From Heliocidaris erythrogramma (taxonomy: Eukaryota > Echinodermata > Echinoidea > Camarodonta > Echinometridae): DNA of 64,000 nucleotides. A program made the translations under genes and the position numbers. Numbering within the stretch: position 1 is the stretch's first letter; each line of letters starts with the position of its first letter. A model generated the notes under the pieces. That model made no database searches and was not told the DNA's origin. It saw only the letters and a program-made list of their open reading frames with translations. Location: contig CM046867.1 in the NCBI GenBank assembly GCA_025617745.1, positions 29,690,705-29,754,704 of the forward strand, read 5' to 3'. Below, piece by piece: positions 19,610 to 30,131 of this stretch.

Positions 19610-22600
19610 ATGGAGAAGAACGGTAATGTCTGTCATTGGCTTAGTCTGTCTCTATAGCTTAGGGCCTTCTTTAATACATATGTTTGGTCATCTAAGTATT
19701 CATTAAATGATAACATGAAAAGTAATCAGCATCAAACATACACTGTACTTGCATATATATATAGTTTCGGGAATATCTTTTTTTTCTCTTGTAAAATTGA
19801 CAATTTTCAGTACGATGAAATTAAATACAATTTTGTGATATTGTTTTTTAAGACTTATACTTTTACTACTGCTATTACTACTACTACTACTTCTACTGGT
19901 ACTATTACTACTACTACTACTACTACTACTACTACCACTACTACTACTAGTACCACTACTACCTCAACTATTTATAATAATAATCTTATAAGGCCCATAA
20001 TAAGAGATTCTTTTCTCTCTGCACTGTACATAAATGCAAGAGCATGAACGAACAAATAGACTTATGCATTTTGTTGTTGTTGGAAGTTTTACATTGTTTT
20101 ACTATTTTTTACTATTCTCTCCACTTGTCCATTTCCATTACAGTCCAGCCAGATGTTCTGGTTAAATGGAAAAGAAATGGAAGTGTCAATATCGTCAATT
20201 TGAAAGATCTCCAGATAACTTCAAAACAAAAACACATAAAAAAAGGCACAAGAGTGCGCATGAGGGGCAGACACACTTGGTGGGCGGGGAAAATAATCGA
20301 CATCGTCACTGGTGATGATTCTCTTGAATGTGCGTACCGTATAGAATGTAGTAATAGCTTATACTAGTAATGTCATTGGGCTTTTCTATGGTATAACAAT
20401 AAAATGCTATAAAAAAAATAAACTGTATTCTGTTAAAGTTTTCTCTTAATCAAATATGCTTTCCACATTTTTTATTCTTAAACCTTTACAGCCGACCAAC
20501 TTCAGGGAGTTAAAGCTAACAAAGGTCAAGGAGTCAGTAGTGAACATGCACGCAGGCCAATTCAGGAGGCTCAGATTGCATTACTGGATGTCAACCAACC
20601 TGACGATGAGGATGATGTCCCGTTAGCGTTGCTTGGTATGTACATGACAATTTAACACTCTGAAATACTATTACTTCAAGCTCTAATAATAACTTCTTAT
20701 CTTTGCTAGGGATTTTGACAAGAATACTAAGGTAAACTAAACAAACGATAATATATATATGACTATTCTGCAGAATCAGAACTGCCAGTTCTTTATGTTA
20801 TTCTTGATACACTGGTCATGATTCTCTTGAATGTGAGTACCGTATAGAATGTAGTAATAGCTTATACTAGTAATGTCATTGGGCTTTTCTATGGTATAAC
20901 AATAAAATGCTATCAAAAAAATAAACTGTATTCTGTTAAAGTTTTCTCTTAATCAAATATGCTTTCCACATTTTTTATTCTTAAACCTTTACAGCCGACC
21001 AACTTCAGGGAGTTAAAGCTAACAAAGGTCAAGGAGTCAGTAGTGAACATGCACGCAGGCCAATTCAGGAGGCTCAGATTGCATTACTGGATGTCAACCA
21101 ACCTGACGATGAGGATGATGTCCCGTTAGCGTTGCTTGGTATGTACATGAAAATTTAACACTCTGAAATACTATTACTTCAAGCTCTAATAATAACTTCT
21201 TATCTTTGCTAGGGATTTTGACAAGAATACTAAGGTAAACTAAACAAACGATAATATATATATGACTATTCTGCAGAATCAGAACTGCCAGTTCTTTATG
21301 TTATTCTTGATACACTGGTCATGATTCTCTTGAATGTGAGTACCGTATAGAATGTAGTAATAGCTTATACTAGTAATGTCATTGGGCTTTTCTATGGTAT
21401 AACAATAAAATGCTATCAAAAAATAAACTGTATTCTGTTAAAGTTTTCTCTTAATCAAATATGCTTTCCACATTTTTTATTCTTAAACCTTTACAGCCGA
21501 CCAACTTCAGGGAGTTAAAGCTAACAAAGGTCAAGGAGTCAGTAGTGAACATGCACGCAGGCCAATTCAGGAGGCTCAGATTGCATTACTGGATGTCAAC
21601 CAACCTGACGATGAGGATGATGTCCCGTTAGCGTTGCTTGGTATGTACATGAAAATTTAACACTCTGAAATACTATTACTTCAAGCTCTAATAATAACTT
21701 CTTATCTTTGCTAGGGATTTTGACAAGAATACTAAGGTAAACTAAACAAACGATAATATATATATGACTATTCTGCAGAATCAGAACTGCCAGTTCTTTA
21801 TGTTATTCTTGATACACTGGTTATGATTCTCTTGAATGTGAGTACCGTATAGAATGTAGTAATAGCTTATACTAGTAATGTCATTGGGCTTTTCTATGGT
21901 ATAACAATAAAATGCTATCAAAAAATAAACTGTATTCTGTTAAAGTTTTCTCTTAATCAAATATGCTTTCCACATTTTTTATTCTTAAACCTTTACAGCC
22001 GACCAACTTCAGGGAGTTAAAGCTAACAAAGGTCAAGGAGTCAGTAGTGAACATGCACGCAGGCCAATTCATGAGGCTCAGATTGCATTACTGGATGTCG
22101 ACCAACCTGGTGGTAGTTCCGCTTGTTTTGAACGTGAGTTTCATTTCCGTTATTGGTTACTTAGAAATATTTAGACATATTTACATTCATCAATTCTCAT
22201 GTTCCTTGAAACATTTTGTTAAGCCCATTCTGGTATTTATAAGTATTTTAGCTGGTTTCCTTTGTGAAGTTGATAAAAATATACCACTGCAAATATAACA
22301 CAGTTTTAATAAAGCATCCTTAAGAAAGATGTCAGATTGAGTGAGCTAATTTTTTTTGCATTAAAATCTGTGTTATTATCTTTATATTTTGTGCAAGACA
22401 GTGAATTGTTATTTGTATTTATTTCAGTCCTATCTGCTGTTCCTTTGGATTTTGCCCTGACATGGGATGATATTTACAGCATCCCCAATAAAGAGCTGGA
22501 GTATGCAGACATACCTGATGAAAAAGCAATGCAACCGCACACAAGTGAGTCAATTTTATTTTGTTGGTTATTGCATTTTTTCCATCGTGCAGTGATGACA

Positions 22601-25600
22601 AACAGAATACTGCTTCATGATTAAAAGAAATCTCATTACAATTTAAATCAATGATTACCTAAGATTAGTATCCTTACTCAATATCATCTCCCTGATAGCA
22701 GAAAGTGTTGAAAAATGACGTGATATTTACGTCGTGGTTTTCGTCTTTTTTACGTCCTGTAATTACGTCAATAAGACGACAACTTGCACCAACGCAAGAC
22801 GTCAAGAGGACGTCTTATTTTGACGTCATCTCTACGTCTTCATTCCTTTTCCCTAATAGCAGAAAGTGTTAAAAATGACGTGATATTTACGTCGTGGTTT
22901 TCGTCTTTTTTACGTCCTGTAATTACGACAATAAGACGACAACTCGCACGAACGCAAGACGTCAAGAGGACGTCTTATTCTGACGTCATCTCTACGTCTT
23001 GTACATTGTAAAAACTGTAAGAAAGTGCTAATTTTAGGGGCATGTATAGTGACTGCATCTGAAATGCTGTTTATAGCACTTGTAGTGTGCTAATTTACCA
23101 GCAAAAAAAAATGTGAGCGTGGCGAGCCTCGAACCAGGTTCCGCTGATTGAGAGGCGCTGACGTTACCGATGGACTAACAAATGTTTCTTGCTATCCTGT
23201 TTAGTAATGGTAGTCAAGTAGATAACATGAACTATGTGGTGTCGTAAATTCACTATGTAACAATATGATCTGCTCTAAATCGTACAATGTGAGTTAGTCT
23301 AGCGGTATTGCCAGCAATTCTCGATCAGCGGACCCTGGTTCGAAGCTCGCCCAAATCATTTTTTAATGAATGCTTAGCAGTTTAAGGAGCCGGTCCAGCT
23401 CCCATGAAAGTGCTGAAATAGCACGCTGTGTGCATTCAATAGCACTCTGAGTGCAGTCCCTATGCATGCCCTCAAAAAGTGCTCAGCACTTCAGTTTTTG
23501 CAGTGTACAGATGACGTCAAAATAAGACGTCCTCTTGACGTCTTGCGTTGGTGCAAGTTGTCGTCTTATTGACGTAATTACAGGACGTAAAAAAGACGAA
23601 AACCACGACGTAAATATCACGCAATTTTTACCACTTTCTGCTATCAGGGCTCTTTCAGTATGATACCATTTTAGAAGAACTTCATTGTAAATGTACTTTT
23701 TATTCCTATCAGTCTTTGATTTTAAAGGGGGGGGGGCGGGGGATATTCACATTGCTGTTTCTGCTGTTAACTGAACCTTACATTTACATGTATATCCACT
23801 TCCGAAGCCTAACACTTGGAAAAATAATTTCTATGTTAGAATATGGATGAAACAAAGGTGCAGCGGGTTGGATTTATATTACACTGTATGTAATCTAACC
23901 TTTTTGTTCTTTTTGATTATCATTGTCTTCCAGATGCCACATCAACGAGAACTGATGATGACAAGTCAGAAGAGTCGGAGGAGGAGGAGGAAGAAATGTC
24001 CACTAGCTCTGAATCAGAAGGGGGTAAATTTCCTCATAAAAGTATTCTTTAGCATGACTTGCTTGTTTTTTAACCCACTGACTACTGAATTATGGAATCC
24101 CCAGTAGCCAAAAAATTAATTATCCATCTGTAATTAAAAGTATAGAGTATTGAAGGTTCTTATCTCTTGGGTCTTTTTCATGGCATAAAAATTTGCTTGC
24201 AGTTTCTGTCCTTCATGTAGCTTTTTCCATTTTTGTTTTCATTGTTATATGTAGAGTTACAAAGGGGCATGCAAGCTTTTCAACGGCGGGAGCCAGATGA
24301 TGAGAACCCAGAAGATTTCGTCATAGATGAATCAGTAGGGGATGACACTATGCCTTTGTTCGATGAAGACAACAATCCAGTTCCACACCGTCCCAAGACA
24401 AGAAACCTGGCTGTAAAATACAATCGAAACAGGGGGTTATCTTATTACTCTGAAAAATCTAAGAAATATGTAGAAGGTAGGAAAAATGTTGAAAAGGAAA
24501 AATGTGCAGGCATCAAGTGTAGCCATAAGAAAGCTTGTGCACTGTTTAACAATGCTGCTTTGAAATGCATTAGAGAAGAATTCTATGGAATGGCAAATCT
24601 CAAACTGCAAAGAGAATACATTGCGCGGCATGTACACCAGACAGGACAAGCAAGACGTAGTAAAAAAAAGTACACTTTGCCAAATCCTACTATCCCAGGA
24701 ACAGTTATAGAGGTCTGCCGAAAGACATTCCTTTATGCCCTTGGAATTGCATATCGTCAGGTGAGAACTGTCCTCTCCAAGAAAAACAGGCAGTCGGGTG
24801 TGCTAGAAGGGGAAAAAAGAGGGGGTGTACAAAAACCCCAACACTACAAGAGGCGCAAAATCTTCGAGCACCTCAGGCGATTTCCCAGAGTGGAGTCGCA
24901 TTATTGCAGAAAGACTTCGAAGTGCACTTATGTGTCACACGAATTAACAAGAAGTAGGATGTACAGAATGTACAAAAAAGAATCTCCTGGGGGTGGCTCC
25001 TTCTCCCTATACAAGAAAGTAATGAGAGAAGAGAATATCAAGATCCATCGTCCCAAGAAAGACAAATGTGGGCTTTGTGAGACTTATCTCCAGGCAAATG
25101 AAGGAGATAAAAGAAAATTGCACCAAAAATACATGAAACACCGGGAAGAAATTGGTAAGGTGAGGACTCTCAAACAGGAGTCAAAGAAACGTGCGGAGGT
25201 AGATCCAACACATAATGCCTCCGTATTTGACCTCCAACAGAATATATATCTCCCGAAGTCCAATCGTGGGGAGATCTTCTATAAGCGCCGGCTGGCGTGT
25301 TATAATTTCACCATATATGATCTCGCTTCACATGAAGGCTTTTGTTATCTGTCTAACGAAACCTTAACACGACGTGGATCTTGCGAGGTATCCTCGTATC
25401 TTCTACATTATTTAGAGAAGCTTGATGGAGAAAACAAAGTCTCTGTCGATTTCTACTGTGATGGGTGCGTAGGGCAGAACAAAAATTCTGTGTTGCCCGC
25501 CATGTTTAAGTTCTTCCTCAGTAAATCGAAGAACATCCGCACAATCACTGTCCATTACTTTGAGACTAGCCATGGCCAGTCAGAGGGGGATAGCATGCAC

Positions 25601-26101
25601 TCAGCTATAGAGAAAAGGATTTCAAGCCGAGAGAACATCTACCACCCATGCCAAGTGGCAAGCATCATTGAAGATGCAAGGCACTCAAAGCCTTATGCCG
25701 TGCACCATGTGCAAACACATGAAATCCGTGACTGGAAATCGTATGGTCAGTCGCTTGGTGTCCTCAGAAACAAGGAGGCAGACGATGGCACAATCATCGA
25801 TTGGACAAAGATTAAACAGGTCCGCGTAGATAAGGGTCAGGATAGCACCATTGCTTTCAAGTATTCCCACACTCAAGACGAACTCAGTATTCTGACAATG
25901 GGTAATTCTCGAAATCTTCGTTCAGCCAAGAGTGATAGTATATCCTGTGCTGATATTGGTACCCCGGCTGTCTTGTATTCTTCCAGACCAAGGCTTGCTT
26001 CGGGGAAATATGAAGATCTGTTAAGTTTGTGCTCAGGGAACTATCCCCTAATCATGCAGAGAGAACTTGTAGAGTTCTACGAAAATTTGCCCCATGAATG
26101 A
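19610..26101 (+). CDS. Spliced transposase candidate of the 11.3-kb transposon (about 939 residues)
   Basis: Proposed coding exons: 19610-19622, 20144-20329, 20492-20635, 20995-21138, 21497-21640, 21999-22133, 22428-22544, 23934-24023, 24255-26101. Every junction is GT-AG and every intron is phase 1, which strongly supports the model. Exons 1-2 give a short N-terminus and a Tudor/chromo-like small barrel (KWKRNGSVNIVNLKDL, then RVRMRGRHTWWAGKIIDI). Exons 3-6 are near-identical copies of a 48-residue unit. Exons 7-8 are acidic. The last exon holds Cys pairs and an RNase H-like core with DGCVGQNKN. The family is found in multi-copy uncharacterised invertebrate proteins as I recall them. A DDE-type transposase role is inferred from position between the transposon ends and from conserved acidic residues. 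Confidence 0.7.
19859..19976. repeat. (ACT)n microsatellite
   Basis: An imperfect run of ACT units lies in the first intron of the transposon gene. Confidence 0.9.
20310..22110 (+). repeat. Tandem 503-bp unit containing a duplicated exon, about 3.6 copies
   Basis: Copies begin near 20310, 20813, 21316 and 21818 (spacing 503, 503 and 502). Each holds intron sequence, a remnant of the end of exon 2, and a 144-nt exon bounded by TTTACAG and GTATGT. The copies differ by a handful of bases, so the amplification is recent. The last copy diverges after about 22110, where its exon ends differently (135 nt). Confidence 0.93.
22690..23649. mobile_element. Foldback element with CCCTGATAGCAG ends, 960 bp
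   Basis: Left end CCCTGATAGCAGAAAGTG is inverted at 23632-23649. The left arm (about 150 bp, rich in TGACGT) is present twice in direct orientation (22690-22850 and 22851-23000); the right arm is single (23509-23649). It encloses a second foldback (23001-23508). It lies in the intron between exons ending 22544 and starting 23934. No clear target duplication was found. Confidence 0.75.
23001..23508. repeat. Inner foldback with two opposed tRNA-like arms
   Basis: The ends GTACATTGTAAAAACT and AGTTTTTGCAGTGTAC are inverted. Further in, one arm contains a tRNA-like segment on the minus strand (about 23113-23190, with GGTTCGAGGC-type B box) and the other contains one on the plus strand (about 23286-23352, with GGTTCGAAGC). 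They look like the two halves of a palindrome built from a tRNA-derived sequence. Confidence 0.6.
24255..26101 (+). CDS. Terminal exon with the RNase H-like catalytic core
   Basis: The exon follows acceptor ATATGTAG and runs 1847 nt to TGA. It contains an acidic start, a Cys-rich segment (CAGIKCSHKKACALF, about 24513), a basic region, a C-x2-C pair (CGLCETY at 25067), then a strand-Asp segment DFYCDGCVGQNKN starting at 25448. About 47 residues later comes SHGQSEGDSMHSAIEKR, with Asp at 25589 and Glu at 25610. The spacing of Asp, Asp and Glu and the strand/helix pattern suit an RNase H-like nuclease, but the exact triad is my guess. No stop or frameshift occurs, so the protein may be functional. 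Similar GQN-x-N proteins are common and uncharacterised in insects and marine invertebrates. Confidence 0.75.
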
Positions 26102-28308
26102 GACGCTTAATTAACGAGTCTTTCCCTTTGCACACTAATGCTGCAATTTTGCACATTCATATAATTAAATTCAACAATCGTAAAAATTCGTTTTCTTTAT
26201 GACCTTTGTATTACAGAAGTTAAGAAATTTCTTAAATGCTTAAGTTACATCTATAGAATAAATAATATCAATATTGCAATGAGAAAAGCCAAGTTTTAGA
26301 GAAAATATGAAATAAACAATCACAATTATTCCCTCAGAATTACTTCAGTGAACAAAGAGTTAAAGAGATGTACACTGAGATTTTTGTTCAAAGAAAAATC
26401 AGAATGCAGAATATTTTCTAATAGGTAATAAAACCATAAGAATGATGTTATACAAAAACTCATTTATATTTACAGAATTTATTATTTGATGGTGAACAGG
26501 ACAGTAATAAGGTAATATTAAAACTATTCTGTTTTATCCAGGTATAGCTTGTGCCACTTATGGGGTTGGTTGCACATCACTACAATGAAATATTCCCTCT
26601 GAGGATGCCTGTGTACTAGTGGAGTTCTAGTCCACTTACATTTGTATGCTCTCCTCCAAGTTGATTGTGAAGCAGTTTTCATCCGAGGCTATTGTATTCT
26701 TTCTTCTCTGTCCAGATCTGCAGGTTTCAATGCACATTTGCAGGTGCGCAAGTTGATGAAAATAATCCTGTGCAGGGATGTTTGTTTTCCTGATTGTTTT
26801 TCAAGATGTATCCTGACGCTTTCTGTGACATGTTATGTGTTAAAGGCCTTTATCAGTGGGGGTTTATGAATACTTCCTATTAGGAAACCGTTGTCAGTGG
26901 TAGCACAGTGAATACTTTCATGTTTCCCACTTACACCATTGCACGTATAGGGGGGATACAGCTGTGCGACAAATCTTCCTCAAATTTTGGTCATGTTGTT
27001 ATTGCTTATCGATGTTTTTAATATTGTTACCTTGAAATTGGAATCATACATTTAAGGCTGGTAGTTATGGTAACAAAATATTCTGACAGACAAAAGTGTA
27101 TTCAGGTACATTTCCATATTTATTTTCAAAATACAACTTTAAAAAAATCTTAAAACCTCGAAGCAACTTTGTAGTTTAATAAGATTTATCAAAAATTGTG
27201 ATAATCTGCCGTGTGAGTGAGCAATGAAATTGTATATAATCAGTTTCAGAATTCTATCAAAGGTGAATTTACATTAGGTTAAACATAATATTGGTATACT
27301 GAATTATTGTCGCTAAAGCTTATGAAATTGCATCCCAATCAGTTGAAGTCGTAATCTAATATTATGAATTTCAATGTGGATTCAATTTGATATGGATATT
27401 TATGCACTTAACATGCTTCATTCTTGCCTATTATGGATTGCATTTTGAATCAAGTGATTTTAAACTACCTGAATGAATTCCCACTTTTATTGATGAATTT
27501 TCAAAAATAGAATTATTGTATTTATAAATAATAACAATTTTTTTCCTATTTGCATTGTCGAATCATTATTTGTATTTATTGGATCTCAAACTTTTCTGTA
27601 ATGAATTTATCACAAGTGAATTTTGAAGGCATCTTAAACCTTGCTCTAATTGATTGAGAAGTGAATTATTTTTCTTTTCTAAAGTTTAATTAATTTGTTA
27701 TGCAGGTGATGTGGAAATAAGTGTAAATAAACTTGTTAAATTAATTTTCCTGATTGTCATTATTGACTAATAAGGCGTTTGGAAAAAAAAGGAATTGGAA
27801 ATTAGTATGTTGACTATGTAAGACAATCTCATATAAAAAGGGTCATGTGCCAGGTAAATAAACCAAAAGGAGCAAAAGACCCAATTGTGAAAATGACAAT
27901 GGGGTATTCTGTAAGATGAGAGAAAGATAGAGGAAGGCGGAGAGAGAGGGAGAGGGGGAAGAATGGAAATCGGGGGGGGGGGGCAGAGAGAGAGAAAAAA
28001 ATGTGATCTTTGCAGAAAATATGATTAAAGCTGGAGAGAAGATGGCATGGCAAGAATGAAGAGTAAAGTTCTTGATTTGAGAATGTAATGCTTTGTTTAC
28101 CTAAAAAGTGAATGGTCTGTCTCAATTTGGCCTAATATTAAAATGAAATAAAAATGAGAAAAACATAGAAAGAGGAAGAAAAGAAGGGAAAATTTAATTT
28201 CGATACATAAATCCCATGAAAATTTTGCCCCCCCCCGAAATAAAAGATCTTGTAACAACAGCTTCATGATAATATTACACATCATAAATTGGAAGACATG
28301 ATAGAGTG
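26102..28308 (+). other. 3' non-coding part of the large transposon
   Basis: No coding region is seen. An AATAAA at 26258 may serve the gene ending at 26101. GA-rich and G-run tracts lie at about 27913-27995. Confidence 0.45.
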
Positions 28309-28693
28309 CCGGTTCGTTAGCGCGTAGAATACTATGCGCGCATTGTGCGCACATTAGCGAAATGGCTTTCACGAACTGGCACTCTTTATTTGTGTCGGTT
28401 CGTGGAATCTGCGTATAGTACACAACAAATGCGCGTTCAGAAAATAGATGGATTTCACGAACTGGCACTCTTATTCAAGGGTGGATATTTCATAGAAATA
28501 ATGAGTTATTTGTGAAATTAACAATATATCCAGAAAATATGGAATTTGTACTCATGACATGTAATTTTTTTAAAGTATCCGAGCACAATAACATACGAAA
28601 CTCGAGGCTTAAAGTTGCTGAAAACTTAAAATGCGATTATCTCGAAAACAGTTTTCGCACCGTCTTCCATTGTGTGCCGGTTCGTAAAATCCG
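28309..28693 (+). repeat. Right terminal and subterminal repeats of the 11.3-kb transposon
   Basis: Five copies of the ACGAAC(C/T)GGCAC motif occur in mixed orientation, ending with GTGCCGGTTCGTAAAATCCG at 28674-28693 next to the CGACG duplication. Confidence 0.7.
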
Positions 28694-28698
28694 CGACG

Positions 28699-29340
28699 AG
28701 ATGACGCAGCAAAAAAGATTCTTTTGAACATTAGTATTACGATGTCTGACAGGGCAAGCACACAGATAAAATTCAATGAACTGCTGGAGGAATATCGGAA
28801 GAACATTCTCCCTCTTACATTCAGCAATTATGAAATGCTGTCAGATGCAGAAAAGATGTCTCTTGGAAAGCTCTGCAATTTTTTCTGTGGTCTCCATGCC
28901 TTGGTTCATCTGGCCGAGGTGGCATCCTCTGCAATATTAGAGAGCCAACATGGATTTTTCACAGAAGCACCAATTTTTGACAAATCGTTCAAGGAGGCAT
29001 CAGAGCGGCTCTGGACAAAATGATGCTGACAATCATTCATATCCCTGAATTGGGATGCGTTCATGAGCAAGCTGCACATGTAATGGGATTCAAGACTGAT
29101 AAGGCCCAACACTATGCAAGAGCAGGTAGTGACCATCACAAGAGCTGGGAAATATTTCAGGTGGTTTACAACGCTGGCATAGATGGACTTCATGTCCCCT
29201 ATATTCGTGAATGCATGATGGAGAGCACTGACCGCACCCAAGAAGGCTACCTTCGCTGGAGCAGAGGGTTAAAAGACCAGAGGTACTCCTACTATGAAGA
29301 ACAGATGCTCACATATGCCCAGGCTATTATGAACCTGTGA
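28699..29340 (+). pseudogene. Uncharacterised coding region (family 2), 3' part after the 11.3-kb insertion
   Basis: The frame interrupted at 17417 resumes here with AAKKILLNISIT, then MSDRASTQIKFNELLEEYRK at 28742, and is open to TGA 29021-29023. An overlapping -1 frame (29020-29340) continues with good codon character and ends at TGA or at a possible donor (CCT|GTGAGA). A frameshift near 29015 probably separates the two. I recall the MSDR segment in a multi-copy invertebrate family; no function is assigned. Confidence 0.5.
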
Positions 29341-29460
29341 GAAAGGTTCTGAACAAATGATGCTGATCTTATCATCTCTGGTACATTAAGTCTATCTAAT
29401 ATAACGGTTGCTTCATCTAGCCTTTTTTTAGGGACTAATGTACAACATGTAAAATTTAGT

Positions 29461-30131
29461 GTGTCTTAGACAACCATGCCCCTCTTGTTGAATAAGAAGT
29501 TATTCTCCGCCCACAGATTCCTTGGTACTCAGACTCTCTCTGTGAAGCTAAGCGTGAAAGGAGATGCTGCGAGAGACAAATGGTCAAATCCAATCTTCAA
29601 GTCTCCAAAGACATTTACCGAGCACAGTGCCAAAGATATAACAAACTCCTGAAAAACTCTAAGATAGATTCCTACTGTGAAATGTTTCAATCTAGCAACC
29701 AACAAACCTTGTTTAGGCTGGTGAGTAAGCTGTCATCACCAACTGGAGGCACAGTCCTTTCCACATTTGACCCTCCAGTACAACTAGCTAATCGTTTCGC
29801 ATATTTTTCAAAGCAAAAGATTACAACGTTGAAACTGAAGATAGGAACCTGTCAGCCCCTGTCTGTTGATTTACATGAAAAATGCCAATCAAGCCTGCAT
29901 GTATTTCAGGAGGTCACCGAGGATGAGGTGATCGGTATAATTAAATCATCCTCAGCTTCATCATGTGAGCTTAATCTTATACCAACGGCACTTACAAAGA
30001 GATGTACTGGTGAACTGCTTCCTGTTCTAACAGCATTAGTCAATGCAAGTCTCCCCTCTGGAATTATGCCCTGTGTCTTTGGGAAAGCCATTGTTACCCT
30101 TCTTCTGAAGAAGGCTGGTTATCAAAATTAG
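29461..30131 (+). pseudogene. CR1/jockey-like LINE fragment (pre-RT and RT start)
   Basis: Translation from about 29463 gives VLDNHAPLVE, an in-frame TAA (29493-29495), then a PWYSDSL-type segment typical of the endonuclease-to-RT linker of CR1-like LINEs. An open stretch follows with EEVTEDEVIGIIKSSSASSC and a hydrophobic finger segment, ending at 30131. The catalytic RT motifs are absent, so it is truncated at both ends. Confidence 0.7.

Larger units (their letters stand above)
17423..28693 (+). mobile_element. Complete 11.27-kb DNA transposon of uncertain superfamily
   Basis: The element is flanked by CGACG at 17418-17422 and 28694-28698. Removing it with one copy of CGACG restores an open host-like frame. 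Its outer 20 bp are imperfect inverted repeats: 17423-17442, and CGGATTTTACGAACCGGCAC as the complement of 28674-28693; 16 of 20 match. Both ends carry further copies of ACGAAC(C/T)GGCAC in both orientations: near 17620, 17645, 17693, 17718 and 17868 on the left; 28309, 28371, 28397 and 28455 on the right. Such subterminal repeats usually bind transposase. Inside is one spliced gene (19610-26101), one foldback and one hAT-type MITE. A 5-bp duplication and a GQNKN-motif transposase candidate do not match a superfamily I can name with confidence. Confidence 0.8.

Noticed and set aside
17423..28693. Assigning the 11.3-kb element to a named superfamily (Kolobok, Sola, Dada, IS3EU)
   Set aside because: The CGACG duplication and the visible motifs do not settle it, and I cannot run a profile search.
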